A stretch of 64,000 bases of DNA, taken from NCBI GenBank assembly GCA_016630905.1, contig WBMQ01000008.1, positions 1,240,001 through 1,304,000 on the forward strand, in the 5' to 3' direction. The first letter of the stretch is position 1, and each line of letters starts with the position of its first letter. Shown in pieces: positions 1 to 12,232 of this stretch. This DNA is from Capillidium heterosporum. Lineage: Eukaryota > Entomophthoromycota > Entomophthoromycetes > Entomophthorales > Capillidiaceae. Under the pieces are notes generated by a model. It saw only the letters and a list, made by a program, of their open reading frames with translations. It did no database searches and was not told where the DNA came from. The position numbers and the translations under genes were made by a program.

Positions 1-255
1 TCATCTGATAGTAAAGTGGTGGCCCAAGGGTTGAAAACTACATTTTAGTTTTCCCAGATAAATAAATTGATAAGTGCCTAACATTAAATCAAACTTTTAC
101 TCAAAAGCTACTATTAAATTTCTTATAGATCTTCAACTATATTTCTAAAGGACAAGTACTTAAATCCAATTATAAGGCGCCAGTATTTAAAATATTAGCA
201 GATTTTGATAAATCTCAAACTAACTTCAAAAAGATAGACCTCGAACCTTTAAAAA

Positions 256-1170
256 TTAAGCTGACATCCTACCAAATATGGGCTGCTCACTCTCATTTCC
301 AAGTTCGGTATCCATATCGTCGAACAGAGGTAAATTCCAATGCCTCCTTATCAGGTCAGTAGTTTCCAGGCTGAGCTCGTAATAGGAGTAACTTAAAAAC
401 TGATTTCCTTCCTCCATATTTTCTTCGGTTTCTAAATTTAGTAGGGTATCCTTCTCCAATTCTATGAGACTTAGTACGGTATAGAGCAGTTGTAGAGTTA
501 GCAGTTCGAGATCGATACCTACAAGTCGTAGCCTAGTAGTTTCTATTTGAATAAAAAGATGGTGTCAATGTTGAAGCAAAATTAAATAAAAATAATGCTA
601 CCTTCGCCTATAAAGTCAATAATTAAACTTAAATCAACTTCAGTGTTGTAGAGAAGAGTATGGTAAAGTAGTAAATAGAAGTTGGTGATGGATATGCCTA
701 AAATTTTCAACTTCAAGGATTTGGTGTAGGGAACTTTGAACAGCAGCTATAGAACAAATACGAATTAATAAATTGGAAAAGTGATATATAAATATATAAA
801 AAGAATAATTAAATTTTAAATAATTACCAAGTTGGACATAAACCTAAGTATCAAATTGAAGAAGCTTTTGTCGCTTAAATACTGGCATATCGTAAGCAAG
901 GTCAAACTGCAAAAGGTGATGTCGAGTAAGTCGGCGAAAAGTACGAAACTCATAAAAGTCGGTTCAATTAAATGTAAATTTCACTTGAAATGTGCCGATG
1001 GTAGCTTCCGTATATATTATCGAGCAGTACAAGTTGAAAAGCTTGATATGTAGATAAGCTGGTAGATGTTGTCGAGTTTGTATGTAGGAAAGGCAAAGAC
1101 CAATAAGAGCATCTGATTTTGAATTTTGAACTATGATGTCAATCGTGGATAAATAACTGAACCTAGTCAT
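256..1170 (-). CDS. unrecognised multi-exon protein, 5' end unresolved
   Basis: No family recognised. On the minus strand five coding stretches join in phase through typical short introns: 985-1170, 948-883 (66 nt), 843-828 (16 nt), 746-602 and 542-256, ending in TAA at 256-258. Intron lengths are 36, 39, 81, 59 nt, all GT...AG. The joined product is leucine-rich with motifs such as FRTFRRLTRHHLL, FDLAYDMPVYVQL and an acidic C-terminus (TELGNESEQP). It recalls the helical middle region of fungal transcription factors, but that is only an impression. One extra base near 645 must be skipped to keep frame. Upstream of 1170 the same frame continues but is broken by TAG codons, so the start is unknown and the gene may be decayed. 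Confidence is in coding character, not function. Confidence 0.45.
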
Positions 1171-1742
1171 TTGATTGGGTAGATGGGTTTTCCTTTTCTG
1201 ATGAGAAAATCCAAGCTAGTCACAAGGAAAGATGTGGTTTGGTTTAGTCGGTATGGAGCTGGCATTAGATGTTCGATGTAGTGGCTTCACAAAGAGCTAA
1301 ATGTCCTGTGCCCCAAGTTGGATGTAAAAGTTAGCTAGACTAGGTAGCTGTTTGACTAAGTTATTAAACTCAAATATTTTACTCGTTCAACTTATTGGGA
1401 ATACATTTGCAAGCTTCAAAGCAAGACTCTACTATACAAAGGTGGTAGTATAGACTAAAATAGACCATATTTTGCATCAGTAAATCTTCTACACTAATTT
1501 ATAATAGCTAGCTTTAAGCCTTACTCTAAGTTAGACTCTGGAGTCCTCACAAACAATCTTCGTGTCCTTGCCAATTTATCTCAATACTTGCAAATTAGCA
1601 AGATAAATAACCTAAACCCAACCCAAAATAGTTTATTCCCTAAATGCCAAACTGACAAATAGAAGTCCATAATAAGCTATACAGTGACGTTTATAGCTAT
1701 ATAAAATAGCTTCCATCCCATCCTACCTCAACTGTTTTCACC
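1171..1742. other. intergenic / possible upstream part of left-edge gene
   Basis: No intact gene seen. About 1171-1330 on the minus strand holds open stretches in frame with the left-edge gene but interrupted by TAG codons. The rest is AT-rich and contains the SDR promoter. Confidence 0.4.
1685..1708 (+). promoter_or_regulatory. SDR core promoter: TGACGT motif and TATA box
   Basis: TGACGT lies at 1685-1690 and TATATAAAAT at about 1699-1708, 35-58 bases before the SDR start codon. The same GTGACGT string occurs upstream of both SARAF genes, suggesting an ATF/CREB-type half-site. Function is inferred from motif and position only. Confidence 0.4.
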
Positions 1743-2823
1743 ATGTCCAACTTAAGATTGAGCAACAAAGTAGCTATCATTACCGGTGCCGGAAGGTAAA
1801 AGGTTAAAGTTTCATATTAAGCTGATATTTGTAGTGGTATCGGTTTAGAATCCAGTATCCTGTTTGCCAAAAATGGGGCCTCAGTTGTATGTGCCGACAT
1901 CAACATCAAAGCTGCTGAAGCTGCTGTTCATAAAGTCAAGCAGGTCGTAGGCTCGGGTGCTAAAGTCCTAGCTTTCAAAGTCGACGTATCTAAGGAAGTC
2001 CAAATTAAAGAGTTGGTTGATTTCGCTATCAAGAATTTCGGTACCTATTAATTTAAATTTATCTAATTCTCTTTATAGGTAAGCTTGACATTATGTTCAA
2101 CAATGCCGGTCTCATGCACCCTGAGGATGACAACGCCTTGAATACCAAAGAAGCCATCTGGTAAATTTTTATTGCTGTGTTTGCTAAACTTTGTAGGGAC
2201 TTGACTATGAACGTCAACTTGAAAGGAGTTTGGTTCGGTTGCAAACACGCTATAGCTGCTATGTTAAAGTCAGGTGGCGGTTCTATTATCAACACTGCTT
2301 CCTTTGTAGCCGTCATGGGTGCTGCTACTCCTCAACTTGCTTGTAACTTTACTTTGTTGCTGTAAAACTAAACTCTTTAAATAGACACTGCCTCCAAAGG
2401 TGCTGTCTTAGCTATGAGGTACCTTTTTTGTAAATAGCATTTTGTTGACTTTGTTATTAGCCGTGAGTTAGCTATGGTCCATGCTCGAGATAACATCCGG
2501 GTCAATTCATTGTGCCCCGGCCCTTTGAAGACTCCACTGCTTATGGATTTCCTCAACACCGACGCCAAGAAGAATAGGCGTCTCGTCCATTTACCCATGG
2601 GACGTTTCGGTTGGTAATTTGGTTTGGCAGATTTACTAACTTGGATTTGATATTAGGTGAAGCTATTGAACAAGCTCAAGCCGCCCTCTTTTTGGCCAGC
2701 GATGAATCCAGTTACATCACTGGAACTGACTTCTTGGTCGATGGCGGTCTCTCCAACGCATACGTCACTCCCGAAGGTGAAACCAAGAGCTTACCTCCAA
2801 AAGGTTTGGCTTCTAAACTTTAA
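1743..2823 (+). CDS. short-chain dehydrogenase/reductase (classical SDR)
   Basis: NAD(P)-dependent oxidoreductase of the classical SDR family, 278 aa; the substrate cannot be read from sequence. Seven exons: 1743-1795, 1835-2040, 2079-2160, 2197-2342, 2385-2418, 2461-2609, 2657-2823, with introns of 36-47 nt. Motifs in order: cofactor-binding TGAGSGIG near residue 15, NNAG near 95, catalytic Ser in NTASF, catalytic YTASK, the PGPLKTPL loop, and the C-terminal FLVDGGLS typical of family members. The split codons at every junction restore these motifs, which supports the splicing. The last donor is GTTGGT rather than GTAAG. No signal peptide, so probably cytosolic or mitochondrial. A TATA box and TGACGT lie just upstream. 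Confidence 0.93.
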
Positions 2824-4109
2824 ACAATAAACTCAAAGTATGTTCTAACGGATGTGTAGCTGTAGTATAAGATTTGTTTTCGTATAGTTTTAAGGAATGT
2901 ACTATACTATTAGTAGATTCATTATAAAGTTCTTTAAACTACTAGATCTTTACTACATTTCATTTGGTATAGGATGCTGTTTTTTGGTATGTGGCATTAG
3001 TAACTCGCAATAATCAAATTGTATAATGTACAGCATATTTGATAATGCAATGATAAACAATGTATATGAAGAGTTACTTTACTATATTGGGGTGGCTGTG
3101 CAACATTGAGCTGCTACATGAAAAGATATAGTGGCTTAGATACTAAACATTCTCAATTAGTTGAGGCTTATATGGAGGTAGACCAGAAACCAATTTTTTG
3201 TGGGAAAATGAATGCTATATTCAAGGGTAGTTATTTTGAAGTTAAGGTTGGCAGTAATAAAGCTAAATACAATACATTTCGTAATCTAGTCAATTGTATC
3301 GGTGCCGAATTGGTTAGGAATTTAATTGGGTTGACAAGACAGGTTGAGTTGCCAACAGTATAGATTTGAGCCATGGCCAAGTTAATTATAAAGTTTACTA
3401 AGCATATGAGTATATACCAAGAAGACTAAGCTACAATGCATTTCCAAACGTAAAGTAGTTGCTAGCTTGCTACTTGTGGGTGCTAATTTATCACTATATT
3501 GGTATCTATCAATCTAAAATAAAATATGCTTTTATTTTAGCACATATAAAAATTATATTAATTAGAATACTAACACTCAGTATGCTAAAATAATTGTATT
3601 CCAATACTGACATATTGCCCATATATGAAAAATACTTAACATACATTTGCTAGAATTTTCATTCAAGTAATAGTGAACATATGAAACGACAAAATGTACT
3701 AATATACTACATTGCTAAAAAATAAAAGCTATTAAAATGCAACGGTATTTTATTTAACTTACTCTTATGGCTTAACTTGTGTATGTCTCCTTCCATTATA
3801 TTTGGCTAAAAAATAATCCCGATAATAGGCATGATCAAATTGGCATGCTAGTTACCTGAAAGAAAAGGTAATAGGAAAAATATGATACTTACTGAGCTAA
3901 AACTAATTTAAATTGGACAAATAAAAAATAGGTAAATAGAATATTCTACAAATGGCTAGTCAGAGTAAAGGAGAAGGTAAAAGTCACTTACGACTTACCT
4001 CGTATAGAGTGAATAGCGCTAAATATAAGACCATGTTTACTAGGTAGCAAAAACTAAAGTCGAGACCTTGGAAGCTAAGCTAATTCGAAAAAAGAAAAAG
4101 GTCAGCTAG
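2824..4109. other. intergenic, convergent 3' regions of SDR and U1-70K
   Basis: AT-rich; the 3' flanks of two convergent genes. One small open frame (3118-3363) is listed separately. Nothing else supported. Confidence 0.6.
3118..3363 (+). CDS. possible small protein, 81 aa
   Basis: Open frame from an ATG at 3118 to TAG at 3363. No recognised domain. Its composition is fairly natural (for example KVGSNKAKYNTFRNLVN and GAELVRNLIG), but there is no clear promoter, no splice evidence and no homology I can name. It may be an orphan gene or chance. Confidence 0.25.
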   Translation: MKRYSGLDTKHSQLVEAYMEVDQKPIFCGKMNAIFKGSYFEVKVGSNKAKYNTFRNLVNCIGAELVRNLIGLTRQVELPTV

Positions 4110-5210
4110 TTACCGGCGGAAACTCTCACGGCCACGGTCATAGTCCCTACTACGTTCCATGTAACGGTCACGGTCTCGAGTCCGCTCCGAATCACGGTCA
4201 CGGTAGACATGACGTTCGCGTTCACGCTCCCGGTACCGCTCTGGATCCCGGCCACCTCTAGGGGAGCGGGAACGGCGTCGTTCACGTGAATCTCTGGAAT
4301 CACGGTGGCCACGAGCTTCCGCTTCACGTTGCCTGGGACCTGCTTCTCTCCCAGAGTGATGCTGGTTCTCAGCATCTGACCCCTTACGAGTATAGCCAAG
4401 GCCACCACCTAAAACTGTTAGCTATTGGATACTATGTATCTTACCGAGACGACGTGGAAGCCATCCTTTAACTGAACGACCACGCTCTACATCAACTACA
4501 ACTCGTTTTCCTTTAATTTTCATGGCATCGGCTTCATGATACGCAACTAGTAAAAGAATTAGCATTTTCGTAGTTTGAATCTACCTTTCAAGTCCTTTTC
4601 ACGATCATACTCAATAAAAGCGTAGCCCTTTGGTTTGCCAGTTTCCTTATCCTTCACTATACGTATCTAATGAAAAAGTTCAATATAAGGCTATATAGAA
4701 ATAGTACATGCTTGATAGCGCCATAACGCTCAAATTCATGCTTAAGCTCAGCTTCTGTAATCTCATAGTGCTGTTAAAATTTAGATCTATACAATAGCAA
4801 CTTAATTATTACCAATCTGGAAATAATCAAAGTTTTAAAAGGGTCTCCCTTAACCTCTGCATCTTCAGTTGGGTTCCCTAAAACAAGGTTACTAAAATAG
4901 TATTAAACAGCTTACATTTTTCTAAGTTGGATTTGACTAAAGCTTTTTGGTTCTCCTCCTTCTCCTTCTTCTAATAAATTAAGTACTAAAAATATTAGCA
5001 TAAATTTACTTTTCGTTCTCTCTGCTCTTCTAAAGACTCAGTTGATTGGTAAGAAACTTCAGGCTCATTGAAAATGTACATAAACTTAGCGAGTCCTTCC
5101 AACTTGGGTCCAGTTCTAAATTCCTCGGCTCTATCTAAAGGTGCTAGGTAAGGTACGGCTGGCCTCGGGGCAAACAGCTTCAAGAGGTTGGGTGGAAGTT
5201 TGTCAGTCAT
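4110..5210 (-). CDS. SNRNP70: U1 small nuclear ribonucleoprotein 70 kDa (U1-70K)
   Basis: Core protein of the U1 snRNP, which binds U1 stem-loop I and helps select 5' splice sites. The protein is 288 aa from seven exons: 5210-5010, 4970-4916, 4877-4813, 4770-4708, 4666-4585, 4546-4445, 4408-4110. The N-terminus has the family signature [12 protein letters not shown] and PYLAPLDR, followed by [17 protein letters not shown]. One RRM follows (about 95-175) with RNP2-like TLIISRL and RNP1 KGYAFIEY (141-148), then VDVERGRTVKGW-like and [14 protein letters not shown] segments. The C-terminus is an Arg/Glu/Asp-rich RS-like tail ending ESFRR. It is shorter than human U1-70K (437 aa) mainly in that tail. 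Divergent from the Rho GEF. Confidence 0.95.
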
Positions 5211-5748
5211 TTGGGAAGATAAAGATAAAGTGTGAGGATAAGAGTTTTTGGATGGGTTTCAATGAGATACGCTAATTGGCCAGATAAAGCAAATCAAAAC
5301 TTGATTTCAGATCTGTTCATAATTAGTTGATTAATGTAAGATATTTGAATAGCAACATAGAAATAGCTGTGAATTTTTCAAACTTGATATGTCACATATA
5401 CTATCGGTTGACTAATATAGCTTGGTTTATAAAAGACTATGTAGGATAGAAATTGCAAGTATTTATGTAGTAACTCGATGCCGAGATAAGTAATCTTAAA
5501 TAGGCTACATATTGTGAGCATACTTTGTTTACAGGTTTTTTAGCAATCTTCCTGTGTAAATTTTTCATTCCTTTCAGCTTTTCAATAAAACAATTGAATA
5601 AAAAACCTTTCTACTTGGTATAATGAGTAAGTAGTGCACTTGACAACGTGGTATATTAAGATTAATTGTAGCTACAGGTCAAGCTCAGTCATCCGATACT
5701 TGAAATGACAGTTCCTATTTCTGCAATAGGATACTTGGCTCCGGAAGA
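5211..5748. promoter_or_regulatory. divergent promoter region, U1-70K / Rho GEF
   Basis: About 540 bases between two divergently transcribed genes. No shared motif is obvious. An ATG at 5623 followed by a GTAAGT-like donor could be a leader exon of the GEF, but I could not join it in frame. Confidence 0.4.
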
Positions 5749-8700
5749 ATGGCGTCATTTTTGATCCAGTTTCCCGGAAATTTTAATCCAAACTGCTAAA
5801 CTGAACTTGAGAACTAATCCAATTTACGTCAATTTACTTCTACCACCTTTAACTTCTAACCCTCAATCTCAAATCTACCTCAAGTTCAACAGACCCATCG
5901 GATTATGGACCGGTAATGTAAATTGGACATAATTCAATACTAACATAGCTTTGATGACTAGACGCGATTACCTTACAGTCAAAGATGAAGAGGCTAACCC
6001 AAGCTACGCAATTCAAACCAACACACGGCGGTACTCGCAACCTCCACCTCAAGCCAATTACACGCAAAGGGGATATGAATCAGGGTCACAATCGCTACCT
6101 CAGCCACGATTACGACTCAAACGTAAATATTGACCGACCAACTCGCTACAACTCCAATCGCCAACCCAACTTTAGACCCCCACCCATCTTCAACCAGAGA
6201 CCTACTATTCCAAATCAACCCTTTGAGCTTATCGAAGAGGAGCAAAACATTTCAATGTTAAGACAGCAAGCTTTCGATTCCGTATTACCATCTTTGCCTG
6301 ACAAGCCTATTGATCTTGTTAGTGAGATAAACTCGGTTCTAAGTAGCTTCGACAACAGCCTCGAGATACAAAATTTGGTCAAGAAGGAAGATCCAGTTGA
6401 ACTTAAAGCCAATCGACTGAGCTTACGGCGTACCGACTTTATTAATGAACAGCCAATTGAAAAGATTGACTTGCCAGAGCTTAAATTTGAGAATGAACCA
6501 TTGGAAGCCAGTTTAACTCCCAATTCCCAGCGTAGGAAGTCACTCAGCCATCTTGAAAGTTTGGATAAAGATCAAACTTGCCGGGATGATGTTGAGAATA
6601 TACCAGGTTTACTCAGCAACATAGTCAGCAATTTTAAACCAAACTCATATGAAATAATGACCGGGTCCCAAATAATTGTAACTGGTGTACACATATTTTT
6701 GTAATTAACATGGCTGTAGGATTATTTTTTAACGGCAGCCAATCTAGCTGAAACTGAACGCAAGTATGGGTTTCAAATTTGCCAGGCATTGGATCGATTC
6801 CAGCTCTTCAAAAACACAGTTGACGAGGACCTGCCTATACTCGATGGCGAAGATGAGATCTACGTTGTGGATATCGGTAGATTACAGAAGCCCAAGTTTT
6901 TACCCAATGGCGTGTTGACCTACCTCACGAAATGCTACTTCCCAACTTGCTCGCCTGAACATCCATGTGGACTGAAGACTTGTCCTACTAATGTAAGTTT
7001 TGAAAAGCTACTTATGAAGAGCCGGGTTTTAAAGTCTTTATTTAATTATGTTTTAGAAGCTGTACGATGCCCAAGAACCGGATGAATTTAAGGTGGTGGA
7101 TATCGAGGTAGAAATTGAAATGCCAATTACTACTCATAAGAAGAGCTTAAGCCATACAGACCTCAATCAGATCAAAGCAACCACTCACTCAACTCATCAT
7201 CCCATGGCAAGAGAGAATTCGATGGTTATGGTATAATGATTCAATCAAATTAGTACTAACATCAGTTTTAGGAAGCGGAATTGTGGGTGAAGGCAGTCCC
7301 TCAATCGATCGTCGACCAGGTCAGCCCCTCAGAGAAGAAACGTCAAGAGCTAATATTCGAAACGATCAAAACTGAATCTGACTTTGTTACCGATTTGGGG
7401 TTGATTGACACAATCTTCGTTAAATCTTTGAAGCGTAAGAACATCTATGATCGAACCCGAGTCGACGCTGTTCTGACGACACTCTTCCACAACTACCGAG
7501 AGATTTTAGAGCTCAATGGGAAACTTTTAGCCGACCTCAAGCAAGCTCAGTCACTTGACTATGTCGTACACACAATTGGTACCGCTTTCATGACTTGGGC
7601 ATCGAGCTTGGACCCCTACGTCCAGTACGGAGGTCATCTAGCTTATGCTCAAGATTTCATCAAGCGAGAGTCTGAACTCAACCCCCAGTTCCAACAGTTT
7701 TTGCGAGAGTGTGAGCAACATCCAGAAGCACGAAGGCTATCCATTCAGAGCTTTGTAGGACGAGCCACCACCCGTTTAGGTCGATACCCACTGCTGCTGG
7801 AGGCCATATTGAAGAAGACGGAGGAGGGAAACCCAGATTGTGAAACTATACCCAAGGTGCTGGAGTTAGTCAAGTCCAACTTAGCAAAGATCAACAAGTT
7901 AGCCGGAGAAGCTGATTCCAAACTCAAAGTCAATTACATCAACTCTCATCTGTTCTTCAAGCCAGAGGATGATTCCAAGGTAAATGGGTGTATCGGTTTT
8001 AGCTTATTTATTTTTGCATAGTACAATATCCTGGATCCCAGTCAACGTAAACTAATCCGAGAGGGGACACTGAAGTTGATCAGTGGGCACAGCAACCAGA
8101 GCGTCCACGTATTTTTATTCGACAACATGTTGATCCTGGCCAAGGAAAAGAAGAAGGATACCATTGAATATCGAGCCCTGACTTCGGTACTATAGTCGCA
8201 ACACAAAATGCTAATTTGCTATAGGCTATCCCGTTGAACTCGTTGGAAGTGATCGACGAGGTCGCCATCCGATCGTACTCGCTTCGGGCGACCGAACAGC
8301 CAGTGAAACAAGTTCGTTCCACCTCGGAGGCCCCATACTCACCACCCCCACTCGACAGCGGGTTTAGCTTCGCCATTACCAATTACCGACGCAAGGTGAC
8401 AACCTACACCTTGCAGGCCAACACGGCCAAAGAGCGTGTAAATTGGGTTGAAGCCATCAACGCGACCATTGAGAGATGCCCCCAGGTCAGTAGCTCCGTT
8501 GCCGTCACTCAGGAGATCTATGCCTCTGCTCACAGCCAGAATCGTATCCTGGCTTCAACCGCCACTACTGGTACTAATTTTATCAATTATATTTTTGTAC
8601 TTATAAACTTTATAGCCAAGGTGGGCCACCAGTACCTGTTTGGGAGTGACGACGGTGTCTACTTGTTGACGGGCTCCGGGTCGGTGCGTCGTATCATCCG

Positions 8701-9855
8701 AACTAACGACAGGGTATTGCAACTGGAGGCTCTATCCCGAATATCATATGTTGGCCGTCCTATTAGGTAGTTTATATAGAAGTTTGACGATTAAAATAAG
8801 ATAGACGACAAGCATTTGGTGGCCTATCATCTCGACGTAGTCCAGGATACTAGCAGCAAGCTTGCAACCTCGCCCATCAAGATCTCGGAGAACGTCAGCT
8901 TCTTTAGGGTAGGCATCTGCCAGGGTAAGCGGCTCCTCATCTCGACCAAGTATCATAGCTTGAAATCCAACTTCAAGGTCATGGAGCTCGTCAATTTGGC
9001 CACCGAAACTAAATTAAGCACCAAAAACAAATTACTGTGGCAATCACGATATAAGACTGGATTGCGGTTGGTCAAGGTAAATTTTAAAATTCGAGATGGT
9101 TAGAGGTTGATCTTTAAATTTTAAAATTTAGAAATTCTACGTCGGGACGATCGCCCATAACGTATGCTTCTTGAAGACCAAATTAGCGGTAGCTTGTGGC
9201 CCCGGCTTCGAGATTGTTGATTTGGACAATCTGCATTCCAATCGAGGTACGGTATCTCTCTTGAATTGCTTGTTAATTAGGCTTCTTGTTAGGTATTCCC
9301 GATCTCTTGTCTCCGCCCATTGCTAGTAACCCCGCCTTCAGCGCTCGGTTCCAGAGCTGTACCCCTTTAGGTATGTACCGTATCAACCGGGAGGAATTCC
9401 TACTGTGCTACAAAGGTATTTTTCAACTTCATTCAATTACTAACGTCGAAAAGAGTTTGGATGCTACGTTGACAACAACGGGAAACCTTCCCGAGCTGGC
9501 AACTCCTTCTTGGAGTGGGAGGGGACTCCTAACCAATTTGGTAAGTATATTTTCAATTGTTTCAGCTGCTTACTTTATATTATAAATAGTATTGACCGCA
9601 CCCTACCTGGTGAGTTTCGCCGCCAATCTGGTGGAAGTTTTCCAAGCCGAAACTGGTAAATTGATCCAAACTACCATAGCTCCCAACTGTATTCTGGCCA
9701 ACCCTACCGCTGCCACTGGCGATGACCTCCACTGTCTATGTGAGAACAGTGGTAGTAACTCTGGATTCGATTCACAAAGGCTGTTTAGGTTGGAGATCGT
9801 ACCTCTAACTGATACCGAATCCATCGTTACCTTGACCAATTCGTCCGATATGTGA
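5749..9855 (+). CDS. Rho1 guanine nucleotide exchange factor, DEP-DH-PH-CNH (Rom2/Rgf type)
   Basis: Activates Rho1 GTPase at the cell surface in cell-wall integrity signalling (family knowledge). Supported exons: 5949-6677, 6720-6992, 7057-7230, 7272-7979, 8022-8186, 8225-8570, 8616-8766, 8805-9076, 9132-9246, 9293-9415, 9454-9540, 9590-9855. About 1120-1190 aa. A DEP-like domain includes GSQIIDYFLTAANLAE and is followed by the marker GVLTYLTKCYFPTC found in fungal Rho1 GEFs. DH starts near KKRQELIFETIKTESDF. A split PH domain contains VHVFLFDNMLILAKEKKK. The C-terminal CNH domain contains VAYHLDVV, CYVDNNGKPSR and PYLVSFAANLVEVF. One extra base near 8733 breaks CNH; correcting it gives QLEALPEYHMLAVLL. 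The N-terminus is uncertain: a clean frame from ATG 5749 needs extra Gs skipped at 5776 and 6069-6072; otherwise translation could begin at ATG 5985. Confidence 0.9.
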
Positions 9856-10605
9856 TTTAAGTTTCGGTTACGTTTCTAGTATTTAAATTTTTATTGTGGT
9901 TTTGACTTTGTGCATAGCTTTATTTTAATGCAGAGGATATGGTTTTATTGACTCAATAGTTTTCCTAGTAATATTTTGTATTTCATTAGGTATTATTATC
10001 TTATGTTAAAGAATTATGGGTGCTATAAGTGTCTTCTAAAGTTAGTTTCTCTAACTATATTTAAGTTTGAAATAGAGTAAATTAAAGCTTGTTATTAATT
10101 GAGGAATATTTTATAAGCAGCTTTGAATCTTTATGATATTCATCAGTGCTTATGGTTTAGCTTTTTAGCTATCATACGATTTTTGAGACCTATTACCAGG
10201 CTATTCTTAAATAACCAATAGTAATCTTATTTTAATTTTTGTAGTATAGTAGTGAGCGATCCTTTTTCCTTTCCAAAATAGACCTAGGATCTTGAAGGTT
10301 TGGATAACAATAGTAAAGCATATTTGAGTTGGCTTCCTTTTATCACATATACCTCTGTCAAGTCTATTATATGTTCATTTGAGGTAAAATTCTATTGGAT
10401 TTGAAGTTTTTTTATCAGTTTTTGTTTATATGTGGTGAATTTTACTTTAAAAACTGTATATTAAATTGTTTCAAAGATATGCAAATTTTTAAATTCTTTA
10501 TCAATTTTACTTCTATTTGAATGCCAATTCAACCAAATTTAATTTCTTTTGATCGCAGAACTCTTGTCTGTTAGAACTGAACCTATTTATCGACGATAAA
10601 AATTG
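9856..10605. other. intergenic
   Basis: AT-rich spacer between two plus-strand genes. No gene or clear repeat seen. Confidence 0.7.
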
Positions 10606-12232
10606 ATGGATTCTCCCAAATATGAAATGGCAGCTGAACACATACCAGAAGATGGACTAATAGTCAACAATCTAAATAGCGTTAAAAGTTACGACAACAC
10701 AAGTGGCAAGTTCAAGTTGGAGCATCACCGCACCAAACGAAGCTATACGAGGCAACAACTGATTGACAGTCCCTTATTGACGACTGTAGAATTGGACACT
10801 TTGATGAACAAGAGTGAATACAGCTTTATACTCAAAGATAAGAGCTCCAATGACTCTACTATCATCAACCCTTTCAACCAAACTTTATCCCAATTTTTTC
10901 TTGACTATCCTATTCGTAACGTAAGTAAAGTGGAATTTAACAACAGCAAAATCCGAAAGCTATCGAGCGATAGAAACATTGAGAAAGAGGCTGAAGCTGA
11001 ATCTTTGCCAACGGAGTTGGAAATTTTATTAGATAGTTATCAAGAGGTAAACAAGATAGATATGTGTTTAGATTATTGTCTAAGAGTTACCGGAAACTTC
11101 GAGTTTTATCCAAAACTGTAGAGAAGTTATTTATATAATTTTACTAATTGTTTTACTGTAGTGAGCGTATTATCAGTTTCTTCAACTATATAATTAATGA
11201 ACTCGACAACATTCAAGAAAAATTTGCCAAATTTAGAGGTAAGCAACAGCTGGAAGAAGAGCTTCAAGAGTCTATTCGACGACTCTGTAGGTTCCAAGCT
11301 AAATTTAGCCTGTTGGTAAATAACTTGATCAAGTTCGTTGATGGAAGATACTTTAACCAATTCTTTACTTTGTGGCAATCAACTGGGGAAACCCGAACCT
11401 TTTACGACTTTTTGCAGCTTGTAGTTAAAGTAGCTAATTTCAAACTCGAAACTATTGACATCCTGGTAAGTTTATAAACTGGCTACTTTTATTTAATTTT
11501 GTACCTTTTTAGAAATTTAGTGTAATTGATCTTTACAACACCCTAGTATCTATACTTGAATTTGATTTACGATCGAGTTATGAGTATCTACCTACCAGTT
11601 TAGTTTTACAGACGATACTGAGCCAGCGACCCTCCACCACGTTCCCAATTGGAAACTGCGATACTCAGTTGGTCTTTCTAACTTACAAGGACAACTTCAA
11701 GCTACTCCTTCCCACTCACCTCAGATTGCTTCACCTCTACCTGATGTTAGCCTATGCAAATTTGATCACCTTAGATAGCATAGTTATATTTCACTTTAAG
11801 CAACTCAAAAAGTTGAAAGGTGAGCACCTCTATACCCACATCAGTTTAATTACATCGGTACCCTATCGGGTCAAGCTAGCTGGTTACTATCTCAAAGTTA
11901 TCTATGCAGCCAGCGTCAAAATTCCAAACGACATCGACTTGGAAACCTGTATGGGATTAATGAACATCAATGTGGAAAATCTAATAGCATCGTTGATTTC
12001 TAAGAAGTTGGAACTGGAACCATTCCTTATGTTGACTAGTGTTTTAGTCAATGGGTATATGTACACTTACCATTACTTTGTGCCGACTAAGAAAGCAGAT
12101 TCAAACTTGAAGATAAGGTTGGATGAAGCAATTTTCGGTTTCATAAATAGGTGGGAGGCCTTGGATAAGTTTGGTAAGGCTAAAAGAGAAGATGTTATGC
12201 TTTGGTTAAGTAGATACTATAAAGTGAAATAA
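10606..12232 (+). CDS. unrecognised 511-aa protein with eIF4E-binding-like motif
   Basis: Family not recognised. Three exons (10606-11117, 11162-11465, 11513-12232) join in phase through introns of 44 and 47 nt; the first donor is GTAGAG and the acceptor lies just downstream of TTACTAAT. The N-terminal third is hydrophilic and carries KRSYTRQQLID, which fits the YxxxxL-hydrophobic motif of eIF4E-binding proteins. That motif is short, so the link is speculative. The remaining two thirds are helical and leucine-rich (for example LRLLHLYLMLAYANLI), without predicted signal peptide or zinc ligands. If the first intron is wrong this could be two genes, 10606-11121 and a second beginning near 11148. 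Confidence 0.7.

Noticed and set aside
4106-4471. Frames antisense or out of phase to the U1-70K RS tail
   Set aside because: Shadows of the Arg/Glu/Asp codon repeats; the spliced U1-70K frame explains the region.
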